Assembly: GCF_014295035.1 (NCBI RefSeq)
Contig: NZ_CP060404.1
Coordinates: 4,000,501 to 4,064,500 of the forward strand
Direction: 5' to 3'
Source of the DNA: Streptomyces buecherae
GTDB lineage: Bacteria > Actinomycetota > Actinomycetes > Streptomycetales > Streptomycetaceae
DNA: 64,000 nucleotides
Under the pieces are notes generated by a model. It searched no databases and was not told where the DNA came from. It saw nothing but the letters and a program-made list of their open reading frames with translations. Below, in pieces: positions 35,354 to 45,376 of the stretch; position 1 is the first letter of the stretch; each line of letters opens with the position of its first letter. The position numbers and the translations under genes were made by a program.

Positions 35354-36433
35354 TCACACCCCCTCCTCCGGCCACCCCAACAACCGCGCCCCGATGACCG
35401 CCGTCTGGAGGGTGTAGCGGTGGACCGGGTCGCCGGGGTCGGAGCCGGTGAGTTTGTGGATGCGGTCCAGGCGGTAGGTCATGGCGCGGACGCTGAGGGA
35501 CAGGCGGCGGGCGGCCTCGGCGGCGACGCAGCCGGTGTCGAAGTAGGCGGTCAGGGTGTCGATGAGGGGCTGGGCACCGCCGCGGGCCTGTTGGAGGGGG
35601 CCGAGGACGGTGCGGACGAGGTCGGCCATGGCCTGCCGGTCGCGGGTGAGGACCGGGTAGACGAGCAGGTCGGCGGCGTGCAGGACCGGGTCGTCCAGGT
35701 GCATGCGGGCGGCCAGGTCGAGGGTGTTGAGCGCCTCCTCGTAGGAGTGGACGACGCCGCCCACGCCGGGGTGGGCGCGGCCGATGGCGACCTGGCCGCC
35801 GTCCGTCGCCGCGTACGCCTGCTTCGCGAAGTAGCGGAGCACGTCCGACTCGTCGCCCGGCGCGATGCAGATCAGCCTGCCGTCCTTGGTGGTGAGCAGG
35901 ATGCGCCGGTCGCCGAAGCGGGTCAGCAGCGAGGTCTCCACCCGGCGGGTGACCGGGTAGCCGTCGTCGTACGGTTCGGCGCCCTGGGCCACCGCGACCG
36001 CGTGCGCGTGGGCCAGGATCAGGCCGAAGCGTTCGGCGCGCTCGGCGAGGCGGCCCAGGTCGCTGCGGCCGTAGAGCAGGTCGTCGATGAACTCGCGGCG
36101 CGCGGCCTCCTGCTGGCGGACGGCGAGCCGCTGGGCCCGTTCGTACCCCTCGGCGAACGCGTCCACGGCCTGGGTGATGGCGGCCAGCAGGTGGTCGGCG
36201 GCCGGGCCGCGCAACTGGGGGCGTACGGCCTGGGCCGTGACCAGGTGGGCGTGGATCAGGGTGCGCAGGCCGATACCGGCCTCGGCGGCGCGTTCGCCGC
36301 GTCCGCGCAGGGCCTCCAGCTCGTCGCGGACCAACCGGCGGCCCGTGGCGCAGGCGCCGGTGAGGATGTCCGCGTACCCCGCCAGGTAGTCCTCGTAGTC
36401 CGCGTAGTCCTCGGGTATGTCCCGCTCCGCCAT
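35354..36433 (-). CDS. PucR/CdaR-type transcriptional regulator
   Basis: 359 residues. The central part (GDRRILLTTKDGRLICIAPG, then GGQVAIGRAHPGVGGVVHSYEEA) is the GGDEF-like CdaR domain, and the C-terminus carries the PucR-type helix-turn-helix LIDTLTAYFDTGCVAAEAAR / LSLSVRAMTYRLDRIHKLTG. Such proteins activate nearby catabolic or stress genes. It is divergent from the NfeD-like/flotillin genes, which it could control. Confidence 0.9.
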   Translation of the reverse strand: MAERDIPEDYADYEDYLAGYADILTGACATGRRLVRDELEALRGRGERAAEAGIGLRTLIHAHLVTAQAVRPQLRGPAADHLLAAITQAVDAFAEGYERAQRLAVRQQEAARREFIDDLLYGRSDLGRLAERAERFGLILAHAHAVAVAQGAEPYDDGYPVTRRVETSLLTRFGDRRILLTTKDGRLICIAPGDESDVLRYFAKQAYAATDGGQVAIGRAHPGVGGVVHSYEEALNTLDLAARMHLDDPVLHAADLLVYPVLTRDRQAMADLVRTVLGPLQQARGGAQPLIDTLTAYFDTGCVAAEAARRLSLSVRAMTYRLDRIHKLTGSDPGDPVHRYTLQTAVIGARLLGWPEEGV

Positions 36434-36707
36434 GCTCCCCCTCCGGTCACTCCGCACGCCGCTGCCGCCTGGTCGACGTGCGGGGATCAAGGGTGGCATG
36501 CGGCATCACGGGGTCGGCGGGCGGCATTAAGGCCGCGTAAAGATTGCCGGTGGCCGGCAATGCGGGGGCGCGGCTCGCGCTGCCAGGATGGGGCCACCAG
36601 GGCGGCCGGCTGGCTTCGATGCCGGCGGCCGGAAGTGAGTGTCCCGGCACTGTGGGACACGGAGAACCGCGGTCGTGGGCGGGCGACGCGTTGAGGGGGC
36701 AGTGACC

Positions 36708-37349
36708 ATGGCCGAATTCCTGAGTGTGGCCGCCGGGTTCCCCACGGTGGTGTTCAGCGCCGCCCTGATGGTCGTCGTCGGCTTCTGGCTGCTGGTCCTG
36801 TTCGGCGCCGCCGAGCACGACACGTACGACGCGGACGTGAACGCCGACGCGCTGCACCTGGGCGGGGTGCCGGTGGCGGTCTCCGCCTCGGTGTTCGTCG
36901 TCCTCGGCTGGTTCCTCAGCTTCACCGGTTCGGTGCTGCTGACGGACGCGGGCCTGCCCGGCGCCCCGCTGCTCTCCCTGGAAGCCGCCCTGCTGGGCGC
37001 CTCGGTGCTCGGCTCGTGGTGGCTCACCCGGCGCGTGGTCCGCCCACTGGCGCGCCTCTTCCCCGACGAACCCGCGCCGTCCCGGCAGGACTTCATCGGG
37101 CTGACCTGCACCATCCGCACCGGCCGGGTGGACACCGGGTTCGGTCAGGCCGAGGTCACGGCCCGCGACGGCTCCACGGCGCTGGTCCAGGTCCGCCGGA
37201 ACGAGGGCGAGGCCCGGGCCGCCGAGACGGAACCCGGGCTCGGACTCGGACTCGGACTCGGCAGTACGGGACTGCTGTACGCGTACGAGGAAGCGGGCGA
37301 GTTCTTCTGGGTCGCCCCCTTCGACGCGGCCCTCGACCCGCGCGGCTGA
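36708..37349 (+). CDS. NfeD/YqiJ-like membrane protein
   Basis: 213 residues. Transmembrane helices at about 10-32, 60-82 and 85-108 precede a C-terminal domain of about 80 residues (RQDFIGLTCTIRTGRVDTGF, then AEVTARDGSTALVQVRR) that looks like the OB-fold of NfeD/YqiJ proteins. These proteins are commonly encoded next to flotillins and help place them in the membrane. A low-complexity Gly-Leu stretch (GLGLGLGLGS) interrupts the end. It lies 170 bp upstream of the flotillin gene in the same direction. Confidence 0.78.
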   Translation: MAEFLSVAAGFPTVVFSAALMVVVGFWLLVLFGAAEHDTYDADVNADALHLGGVPVAVSASVFVVLGWFLSFTGSVLLTDAGLPGAPLLSLEAALLGASVLGSWWLTRRVVRPLARLFPDEPAPSRQDFIGLTCTIRTGRVDTGFGQAEVTARDGSTALVQVRRNEGEARAAETEPGLGLGLGLGSTGLLYAYEEAGEFFWVAPFDAALDPRG

Positions 37350-37519
37350 CCCGCCCCGCCACACACCTCCCGTACGGCGGGACCACTCTCACCCGTCGCC
37401 CAGGCCCGCGCCGCACCCCCGTCTCACCACACCGCTCGCATCTCACACACACCGGTCCGCGCCATGCCGCGCGCCGCGACCCGACGTCCGCCCGTTCCAT
37501 CTCTCCCACGGGGACTCTC

Positions 37520-39640
37520 ATGGATGCCATCACCCTGGGCATCGGCGTGCTCATCGCCGTCGTCCTGCTCATCACCCTGACCCTGCTGTTCGTGATCAGT
37601 CGGCTCTTCCGCAAGGTCGAGCAGGGCAAGGCGCTGATCGTCTCCAAAACGCGCACGGTGGACGTCACCTTCACCGGGCAGGTCGTGCTGCCGGTGCTGC
37701 ACAAGGCCGAGGTGATGGACATCTCGGTGAAGACCATCGAGATCTCGCGCACCGGGCGCGACGGGCTGATCTGCCGCGACAACATCCGCGCCGACATCCG
37801 CATCTCGTTCTTCGTACGCGTCAACAAGACCGTCGAGGACGTCATCAAGGTCGCCCAGGCGATCGGCACGGCCCGCGCGAGCGACAAGGCCACGTTGCAG
37901 GAGCTGTTCGACGCCAAGTTCTCCGAGGCGCTCAAGACGGTCGGCAAGCAGCTCGACTTCACCGACCTGTACACCAAGCGCGAGGAGCTGCGGGACCGGA
38001 TCATCGAGGTCATCGGCACCGACCTGAACGGCTACAGCCTGGAGGACGCGGCGATCGACCACCTGGAGCAGACGCCGCTGAACCAGCTCGACACCCACAA
38101 CATCCTGGACGCCCAGGGCATCCGGAAGATCACCGAGCTGACGGCCGTCGAGCACGTGCGCACCAACGAGTACCAGCGCCACGAGGAGAAGGAGATCACC
38201 CGCCAGAACGTGGACGCCCGCGAAGCCATCCTGGAGCTGGAGCGGCGCCAGGCGGACGCGGAGATCAAGCAGAAGCGGGAGGTCGACACCGTGCGTGCCC
38301 GCGAGGAGGCCGAGACGGCGCGGGTGGTGGAGGAGGAGCGGCTGCGCGCGCAGGCGGCGTTCCTCAAGACCGAGGAGCAGCTCGGCATCCAGCGGGAGAA
38401 CCAGGCGCGTGAGGTCGCGGTGGCGCAGAAGAACCGCGAGCGGGTCATCGCCATCGAGAACGAGCGGATCGAGAAGGACCGCCTGCTTGAGGTCATCGCC
38501 CGGGACCGGGAGACCGCGCTGACCCGGATCTCGGCCGAGAAGGAGGTCGAGGCCGAGCGCCGGGAGATCGCCGAGGTGGTGCGGGAGCGGATCGCGGTGG
38601 ACCGTACGGTCGCCGAACAGGAGGAGTCGATCAAGCGGCTGCGCGCGGTCGAGGAGGCCGAGCGGGACCGGCAGGCGCTGGTCATCGCGGCCGAGGCGGT
38701 GGCGCAGGAGCAGTTGGTCAAGGACATCAAGGCGGCGGAGGCGGCCGAGCAGGCGGCGGTCCACCGGGCCGCCGAGGAGCTGACGCTGGCGGAGGCCCGG
38801 ACCAAGACCGCCGACATGGACGCGCGGGCCAAGATCCGGCTCGCCGAGGGCGTCCAGGCCGAGGCGGCGGCCGAGGGGCTCGCGGCCGTGCAGGTACGGG
38901 ACAAGGAGTCGGAGGTCATCGAGAAGGCCGGCCGCGCCGAGGCCGAGGCCACGGCGGCCCGGCTGCGGGCCGAGGCCGAGGGCACCCGCGAGCAGGCCAT
39001 GGCCGACGCGGCGGCCATCGGCGAGAAGCTGAAGGCCGAGGCGGCGGGGCTGACCGAGAAGGCGGCGGCCATGGCCGCGCTTGACGAGGCGTCCCGGGCG
39101 CACGAGGAGTTCCGGCTGCGCATCGAGGCCGACAAGGACGTGCGGCTCGCGGGCATCGAGGCGCAGCGGCAGGTGGCCGAGGCGCAGGCCACGGTCCTCG
39201 CGACGGGGTTGGAGAGCGCCGACATCAGCATCGTGGGCGGCGAGACCGCGTTCTTCGACCGGCTGGTCGGCGCGATCTCGCTGGGCAAGAGCGTGGACGG
39301 CTTCGTCCAGCACTCGCGGACCGCGCAGACCCTGGCCGGCCCGTGGCTGGACGGCTCGGCGTCGTTCACCGACGACCTGACGAAGGTGCTCGGCTCGACG
39401 ACGACCGCCGACGTACAGAATCTGACCGTTTCGGCGCTGCTGATGAAGCTCATGCCGTCGGGTTCCGGCCAGCTCGATCAACTCCTCGCCTCCGCACGGA
39501 AGTTGGGCCTGGCCGACATGCCAGTGGCCGAGCTGGTCGGGCGCGGCGAGGCGGCGGGGCCGGTCACCGGCCCGCACCCGCCGGCGGACCCGCGCACCGG
39601 CCCGGCCGCCCCCTCGGTCAACGGCGCGCCGCTGGCCTGA
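37520..39640 (+). CDS. flotillin/SPFH-family protein (YqiK-like)
   Basis: 706 residues. One N-terminal transmembrane helix (about 5-27) is followed by an SPFH/Band-7 domain (EQGKALIVSKTRTVDVTF ... NIRADIRISFFVRVNKT) to about residue 200. Then comes a long Glu/Ala/Arg-rich coiled coil to about 600, with many AEA and EAE repeats, and a C-terminal domain (SIVGGETAFFDRLVGAISLG). Flotillins organise membrane microdomains. A strong hairpin terminator follows. With the upstream NfeD-like gene and the downstream ATPase it forms a likely functional set. Confidence 0.93.
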   Translation: MDAITLGIGVLIAVVLLITLTLLFVISRLFRKVEQGKALIVSKTRTVDVTFTGQVVLPVLHKAEVMDISVKTIEISRTGRDGLICRDNIRADIRISFFVRVNKTVEDVIKVAQAIGTARASDKATLQELFDAKFSEALKTVGKQLDFTDLYTKREELRDRIIEVIGTDLNGYSLEDAAIDHLEQTPLNQLDTHNILDAQGIRKITELTAVEHVRTNEYQRHEEKEITRQNVDAREAILELERRQADAEIKQKREVDTVRAREEAETARVVEEERLRAQAAFLKTEEQLGIQRENQAREVAVAQKNRERVIAIENERIEKDRLLEVIARDRETALTRISAEKEVEAERREIAEVVRERIAVDRTVAEQEESIKRLRAVEEAERDRQALVIAAEAVAQEQLVKDIKAAEAAEQAAVHRAAEELTLAEARTKTADMDARAKIRLAEGVQAEAAAEGLAAVQVRDKESEVIEKAGRAEAEATAARLRAEAEGTREQAMADAAAIGEKLKAEAAGLTEKAAAMAALDEASRAHEEFRLRIEADKDVRLAGIEAQRQVAEAQATVLATGLESADISIVGGETAFFDRLVGAISLGKSVDGFVQHSRTAQTLAGPWLDGSASFTDDLTKVLGSTTTADVQNLTVSALLMKLMPSGSGQLDQLLASARKLGLADMPVAELVGRGEAAGPVTGPHPPADPRTGPAAPSVNGAPLA

Positions 39641-39690
39641 GCCGGGCCGCCCACCGAGCCGACCGTACGGAGGGGGACGGTCGAGGTGCC

Positions 39691-39720
39691 CGGAGCTGCC
39701 GCGGGGGGGCGGCAGCTCCG
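39691..39720 (+). terminator. hairpin terminator after the flotillin gene
   Basis: A perfect 12-bp stem (CGGAGCTGCCGC at 39691-39702 and its complement at 39709-39720) around a GGGGGG loop, 50 bp after the flotillin stop. It would limit read-through into the large ATPase gene. The following 39,721-39,932 is low-complexity Gly/Ser/Pro-coding-like DNA without a gene. Confidence 0.75.
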
Positions 39721-39932
39721 GCCCGGCACCCGCGCCCGGACCCGCACCGGGAGAAGACGCACCCGCATCCGGTCCCGGCTCCGGCTCTGGCTCCGGCTTC
39801 GGCTCCGGCCCGAGGAGACGTGCCCGTACCCGGACCCGTAGACGTACGCGTACGCCACCCCACTCACCCACCACCCCACTCACCCACCAACCCACCAACC
39901 GCGCCGCCAGCCGCAGCAGGGAGTACAGCCAG

Positions 39933-42900
39933 ATGGAGACCGGGACGGGAAGCGGCACAGGGGCCGGGACGAGCGTCGGGGCGGGGGACGGTACGCCGGG
40001 CGGGGCGGAGAACGAGGCGGGGAACGGGCTCGACGCCGGCACGTACGAGGTGCTGCGCGGGCGGCTCGGGGCGCGGGCGGCCGAGCTGGCCCGGCGCGCC
40101 GAGGCGCTCAACGCGTCCCGTACCGCCGCGTTCGGCTCCACCGAGCTGACGCTGACCGGCACCGAGCAGGTGCGCACCGAGCGCGCGAGCGTGCCGCGCG
40201 ACGTGGTCGCCGTCGGGGAGCTGCTGCTGTTCGGCTACAACACCGCCACGGGGCCCGAGTCCGGCGCCACGTCCGTCAGCGACGTGTTCGCGCTCTACGA
40301 CCGCGAGCTGAACCCGCTGCCCACCGACGCCGCGCCCGGCCTGCTCGACGACCCGGCCTTCCTCCGGGAGTTCGACGCGCTCTACCGCTACTACCGGGCC
40401 GCGCGACTGCTGCAACTGCGCCTCGTCGGCGGCACGTTGCTGGCCGTCTTCCAGACCGGGGAGAAGGCGGACGACCTGCGCGTGCTGCGCTGGGCGCTGC
40501 CCGCGACCGGCGGCGGCCCGGCCCGGTTCCTGGACGCGCGCGGCGAGCGCGACCACACCTTCCCCGCCCCGCACGACGTCACGTGGACGGCGACCACCCG
40601 TGAGGACCACGTGCTCGGCCGGTTCCCGCACATCGCCGTCGACGGCGGCACGGTCTACGTCGCGACCGTCGGCGGGGCGCTGACCGTCAAGACCGAGAAC
40701 ACCACCGAGCGCGGCGACGGCGTCTACCGCGAGCCGGTGGACGAGCCGCTCCAGTCGCTGGCCGACGCGGACGTGGCGTACGCGCGGGTGGGGCCGCTGG
40801 TCCTGCTCCGCATCCGCCCGTACAAGGAGGAGGACTGGCGTTACCTGGTCTTCCACACCGTCACGCACGCCGTGGCCCGGCTCGACGGCATCGGCCAGTC
40901 CTGCCAGCGCCTCCCCGACGACCAGGGCATCGTCTTCCCCGGCGGATACTGCCTGGCCACCGGCGCCGTGAAGACCTTCGACACGGACACCGACGGCCTC
41001 GCGTTCACGCACGCGGTGCGGTCGCCGAACGGCGAGGACGTGCTGTACGCCTTCCACGCCCGGGCCACCGGGCGCACGCTACTCCTCGCGTACAACACCA
41101 TCCGCGAAGAGATCGCGACGCCGCTGCCCTGCCTCGGCTACGCGCTCTTCGAGGACGGCACCCTCGTCGCGCTGCGCGCCGCCGCGTCCGTCGCCGACGG
41201 GCCGGGCGAGGCCGCGCGCGTGCACCCGACGCAGCTCTGGCGCACGCCGTACGTCTCGGACACGTACGCCGCGGGCTCCGCCGCCGGAGCCGGGCCGCTG
41301 GCCCGGATCGGCAACGCGGACCTGGTGCGGGGCATCGCGGAGTGCCTGTCCATCGCGCGGCAGGTGGCCGACACGGAGTCGACGGTGGAGCGGTACCGGG
41401 CGCTGGTCGCCGCCTGCGCGCGGGCCGCGGACCGCTTCCACTGGCTCGGCGACGCGGAGGTCGGCGACCTGCGCGGCCCGCTGGTCGAGGTGCGGGAGAC
41501 GGCCGAGCAGGTGCTCGCCGAGTTCGCGACCGTCCAGGACCTGACGCGGCGGGCCGCGGACGCGCTCGCCGACTGCGCGGCGCACATCGCCCGACTGGTG
41601 CGCCGGGTACGCGGCGAGGCGCCGGCCACGGCCGAGGAGTGGGTGGCACGGATCGGCGAGCTGCGCCAGGCGCAGGGGCGGCTGGTGACGCTGAAGGAGA
41701 TGCGGTACGCCGACGTCGCGCGCATCGACACGCTCGCCGAAGACGTCGAGTCTGACATCGCCGGCACCGCCCGCCGGGCCGTCGCCTTCCTCCAGCGCGC
41801 CGACGCGTTCGCCGGCTACCGCGCGCAGGCCGAAGAGTTGACCGCCGCGGCCGAGGCGATCGAGACCGTCGCGGCGGCCGACCCACTGGCCGAGCGGATC
41901 GCGGAGCGGTCGGCGGAGCTGCGCGGGGTGACCGAGGTCATCGCCCGGCTCGACATCGGCGACGCGACCGTACGCACCGCCATCCTGGAGCAGATCGCCG
42001 AGGTCACCGGCGGTCTCAACCGCGCCAGGGCGACGCTGGACGCGCGGCGCCGGGAGCTGGCCGACCGGGAGGGACGCGCGGAGTTCGCGGCGGAGTTCGC
42101 GCTGCTCGGCCAGTCCGTCACGGGCGCGCTCGCCGCGTGCGACGACCCACGCGAGTGCGACACCCAACTCGCCACGCTGCTGCTCCGCCTCGAAGACCTG
42201 GAGGCCCGGTTCGCCGACCACGACGAGTTCCGCGCCGAGATCGACGCCCGGCGCACCGAGATCAGCGACGCGTTCGCGGCACGCCGGCAGACCCTGGAGG
42301 ACGCGGCGGCCCGGCGCGCGGCGGCACTGGCCGACTCGGCCGCGCGCGTCCTGGAGACCCTGACCCGCCGCGCCGGGGCGCTGCCCGACCGGGAGGCGGT
42401 GGCCACCTTCTTCGCCTCCGACGCCCTGGTGGTGAAGGTGCGGCGGACCGCGGACCAACTGCGCGCCCTCGGCGAGGGCGTACGCGCCGAAGAGTTGGCG
42501 GGTCGGCTGGCGGCGGCCCGGGAGGACGCGCTGCGCGCGCTGCGGGACCGCACGGAGCTGTACGCGGACGGCGACGAGACGATCAGGCTGGGCGCGCACC
42601 GGTTCGCCGTCAGCACGCAGACGCCCGAGCTGACGTTGCTGCCGGACGCGGACGGGCGCGCCATGGTCCTCGCGCTGACCGGCACGGACTACCGCGCCCC
42701 CGTCACCGACCCCGCCTTCGCCGCCACCCGCGCCTACTGGCGGCAGACCCTGCCGTCGGAGTCCCCCGAGGTCTACCGGGCCGAGCACCTGGCGGCCCGC
42801 CTGCTCGCCGAGCACGGCGCCCCGACGCTGTCCGCCGCCAGCCAAGAAGAGTTGGCGGATCTGGTGCGGCGGGCCGCGGAGGCGGCGTACGACGAGGGGT

Positions 42901-45167
42901 ACGAGCGCGGGGTGCACGACCGCGACGCGACGGCGATCCTGACCGCCGTGCTCCGCCTGCGCGAGGGCGCCGACCTGCTCCGCTACCCGGCGGGCGCCCG
43001 CGCGCGGGCCGCCCTGTTCTGGGCCCACGGCACGACCGAGACCGCCCGCGCGTCCTGGACCCGCGAGGCGGTGTCGCTGGCGCGAGCCCGCGCCGCGTTC
43101 GGCTCGGCGCCGGGCCTGGGGGCGCTGCGGGCCGAACTGGCCGCACGTATAGGCGAGTTCACTCTGACCGCGTCCGACACCGACGACGCGGCGGAGGCCG
43201 GCGGGGACGAGAGCAGGGGCGAGGGCAGGGCCGAGGACGGGGCCGGGGACAGGGCCGAGGGCACGGCGGGTTTGGCGGCGGCGTACCTGGTGGAGGAGTT
43301 GGCGCGCGGCGGTGCGTTCGTGACCGGCCCGGCCGCGCGGAAGCTGCTGGACGCGTTCGGCCGCGCGGTGGGTGCGGCCGGGGACGCGCCCCCGTACGGG
43401 GCTGACGTGCGGGCCCAACTCTCCGCCGGGAACCCGGCGGCGGCGTACCGGCTCGTGCGCGGCTGGCTCACGGCGTACGCGGCGGCGGGTGGCCGGGGCG
43501 AGGTCGGGCCCGGGGACCTGGCCGAGGCGGTGGCCATCGAGGTCTGCCCGGGCCTCGACCGGCGGACGGTGGATGGGGAGTTGACGGTCCGGGTGGAAGG
43601 GTTGCTCGGCACGCACCCACGGGTCGTCGGCCGGGCGCTGGAGCTGCGGATCGACGACTTCCACGCCCGTACGTCCGACTTCGCCGCCCGGGTGGTACCC
43701 GGCTTCCGCGCGTACCAGCGGCGGCGCGCCGAGCTGATCGCGACGGAGCGGGCGCGGCTGCGGATCGCGGAGTACCGGCCACGGGTCATGTCGTCCTTCG
43801 TCCGCAACCGCCTCGTGGACGAGGTGTACCTGCCGCTCATCGGCGACAACCTGGCCCGCCAGATCGGCGCCACGGGCGACGCGAAGCGGACGGACAGCAG
43901 CGGGCTGCTGCTGCTCGTCTCGCCGCCCGGGTACGGCAAGACGACGCTGGTGGAGTACGTGGCGGAGCGGCTTGGACTGCTCCTGGTCAAGGTCAACGGG
44001 CCGGCGCTGGGCCACGGCGTCACCTCGCTCGACCCGGCCGAGGCAGCCAACGCGACCGCGCGCCGCGAGGTCGAGAAGATCAACTTCGCGCTGGCGGCCG
44101 GCAACAACGTGCTGCTCTACCTGGACGACATCCAGCACACGTCGCCGGAGCTGCTCCAGAAGTTCATCCCGCTGTGCGACGCGACGCGGCGCATGGAAGG
44201 GGTACGCGACGGCGAGGCCCACACGTACGACCTGCGCGGCAAGCGCTTCGCCGTGTGCATGGCGGGCAACCCGTACACGGAGTCCGGCCGCCGCTTCCGC
44301 GTCCCGGACATGCTCGCCAACCGGGCCGACGTGTGGAACCTCGGCGACGTCCTGACCGGCAGGGAGGCGGCGTTCGAGGCCAGCTTCGTGGAGAACGCGC
44401 TGACCTCGAACCCGACCCTCGCCCCCCTGGCGACCCGCGACCGCGCCGACCTCGACCTCCTCGTACGCCTCGCCTCGGGCGACCCCACGGCCCAGCGCGA
44501 CCGCCTGGCCCACCCGTACGCACCGGCCGAACTGGACCGCGTGCTGGCCGTACTCCGGCACGTGCTCGCGGCCCGGAAGGCGGTACTCGCGGTGAACGCG
44601 GCGTACATCGCGTCGGCCGCCCAGTCGGACGAGACCCGCACGGAACCCCCGTTCGGCCTCCAGGGCTCGTACCGCGACATGAACCAGATCACCTCCCGCA
44701 TCTCCCCCGCCATGAACGAGGCCGAACTGTCCGCCCTCATCGACGACCACTACCGCAACGAGGCCCAGACGCTGGGCGCTGCGGCGGAGGCCAACTTGCT
44801 GAAGTTGGCGTCGTTGCGCGGGACGTTGACGGAGGAGGGGGCGGTGCGGTGGAAGGAGCTGTGTGGTGCGGGTGGGGGTGGGGGCGGGGTTGCTGGTGTG
44901 GGCGCGGGTGTGTCGGTGGGTGTGGGTGCGTCGGGTTCGGGCACGCCGGTGGGTGCGGATGCGTCGGTGGTGGCCGGGTTGGGTGAGGCGGCGGCTGCGT
45001 TGGGGCTCCTGGCCGACCGGATCGCGGCGGTGGAGGCTGCCATCACACGGGCTGCGGGCCCTCGGCATGTGCCGAGCCGATCGGCGGGGCGGCATGCGGC
45101 GCGGGGGGCGGGTGGGGAGGGGGAGGGTTCCGTCGGGGGCGGGGGCGGGGAGCGGGAGGCGGAGTGA
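39933..45167 (+). CDS. giant AAA+ ATPase (DUF3686-type, 'DNA repair ATPase')
   Basis: 1744 residues. Residues 1-30 are Gly/Thr low-complexity. Residues 60-420 form a large domain with WTATTREDHVLGRFPHIAVDG and PVGP-like strands (the DUF3686-type region). Residues 450-1000 are long helical coiled coil. Near 1326 is the Walker A SPPGYGKTTLVEYVAERLGL and near 1393 the Walker B LLYLDDIQHTSPELLQKF, then AGNPYTESGRRFRVPDMLAN, a typical AAA+ sensor region. The C-terminus (1650-1744) is low-complexity. Related ATPases occur with flotillin, NfeD-like or PspA-like proteins; biochemical role is uncertain and the 'DNA repair' label should not be trusted. Confidence 0.85.
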   Translation: METGTGSGTGAGTSVGAGDGTPGGAENEAGNGLDAGTYEVLRGRLGARAAELARRAEALNASRTAAFGSTELTLTGTEQVRTERASVPRDVVAVGELLLFGYNTATGPESGATSVSDVFALYDRELNPLPTDAAPGLLDDPAFLREFDALYRYYRAARLLQLRLVGGTLLAVFQTGEKADDLRVLRWALPATGGGPARFLDARGERDHTFPAPHDVTWTATTREDHVLGRFPHIAVDGGTVYVATVGGALTVKTENTTERGDGVYREPVDEPLQSLADADVAYARVGPLVLLRIRPYKEEDWRYLVFHTVTHAVARLDGIGQSCQRLPDDQGIVFPGGYCLATGAVKTFDTDTDGLAFTHAVRSPNGEDVLYAFHARATGRTLLLAYNTIREEIATPLPCLGYALFEDGTLVALRAAASVADGPGEAARVHPTQLWRTPYVSDTYAAGSAAGAGPLARIGNADLVRGIAECLSIARQVADTESTVERYRALVAACARAADRFHWLGDAEVGDLRGPLVEVRETAEQVLAEFATVQDLTRRAADALADCAAHIARLVRRVRGEAPATAEEWVARIGELRQAQGRLVTLKEMRYADVARIDTLAEDVESDIAGTARRAVAFLQRADAFAGYRAQAEELTAAAEAIETVAAADPLAERIAERSAELRGVTEVIARLDIGDATVRTAILEQIAEVTGGLNRARATLDARRRELADREGRAEFAAEFALLGQSVTGALAACDDPRECDTQLATLLLRLEDLEARFADHDEFRAEIDARRTEISDAFAARRQTLEDAAARRAAALADSAARVLETLTRRAGALPDREAVATFFASDALVVKVRRTADQLRALGEGVRAEELAGRLAAAREDALRALRDRTELYADGDETIRLGAHRFAVSTQTPELTLLPDADGRAMVLALTGTDYRAPVTDPAFAATRAYWRQTLPSESPEVYRAEHLAARLLAEHGAPTLSAASQEELADLVRRAAEAAYDEGYERGVHDRDATAILTAVLRLREGADLLRYPAGARARAALFWAHGTTETARASWTREAVSLARARAAFGSAPGLGALRAELAARIGEFTLTASDTDDAAEAGGDESRGEGRAEDGAGDRAEGTAGLAAAYLVEELARGGAFVTGPAARKLLDAFGRAVGAAGDAPPYGADVRAQLSAGNPAAAYRLVRGWLTAYAAAGGRGEVGPGDLAEAVAIEVCPGLDRRTVDGELTVRVEGLLGTHPRVVGRALELRIDDFHARTSDFAARVVPGFRAYQRRRAELIATERARLRIAEYRPRVMSSFVRNRLVDEVYLPLIGDNLARQIGATGDAKRTDSSGLLLLVSPPGYGKTTLVEYVAERLGLLLVKVNGPALGHGVTSLDPAEAANATARREVEKINFALAAGNNVLLYLDDIQHTSPELLQKFIPLCDATRRMEGVRDGEAHTYDLRGKRFAVCMAGNPYTESGRRFRVPDMLANRADVWNLGDVLTGREAAFEASFVENALTSNPTLAPLATRDRADLDLLVRLASGDPTAQRDRLAHPYAPAELDRVLAVLRHVLAARKAVLAVNAAYIASAAQSDETRTEPPFGLQGSYRDMNQITSRISPAMNEAELSALIDDHYRNEAQTLGAAAEANLLKLASLRGTLTEEGAVRWKELCGAGGGGGGVAGVGAGVSVGVGASGSGTPVGADASVVAGLGEAAAALGLLADRIAAVEAAITRAAGPRHVPSRSAGRHAARGAGGEGEGSVGGGGGEREAE

Positions 45168-45243
45168 ACTTCCGTACGCGGCCGGGGTGATGATGGTTGG
45201 CTAGCGGGTGCCGGTTCCGTGCGGACCATGGGGTGTGCTGGAC

Positions 45244-45376
45244 GGCCGATAGCCTGAGCGAGGACCGAAGAACGCGAGGTTGGCGCGCGATATGGTGTCA
45301 GATGTACGAGATGTCGGGATCGCAGGAAGTTGCAAAAAACGAGGTGGGGTCCCGGTAACGTCGCAGGTCAATTGCT
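45244..45376 (+). promoter_or_regulatory. CRISPR leader of the 45.4-kb array
   Basis: Three blocks align without gaps with the sequence before the 49.2-kb array: GGCCGATAGCCTG at 45244, GGAAGTTGCA at 45325 and GGTAACGTCGCAGGTCAAT at 45354. They lie 133, 52 and 23 bp before the first repeat in both arrays. The leader is AT-richer than its surroundings and should carry the array promoter, giving transcription rightward. Confidence 0.75.

Noticed and set aside
41079..45095. A 1338-codon open frame antisense to the giant ATPase gene
   Set aside because: Its translation is Arg/Gly/Pro-rich with no domain, while the opposite strand encodes clear AAA+ motifs; long antisense frames are common in DNA this GC-rich.
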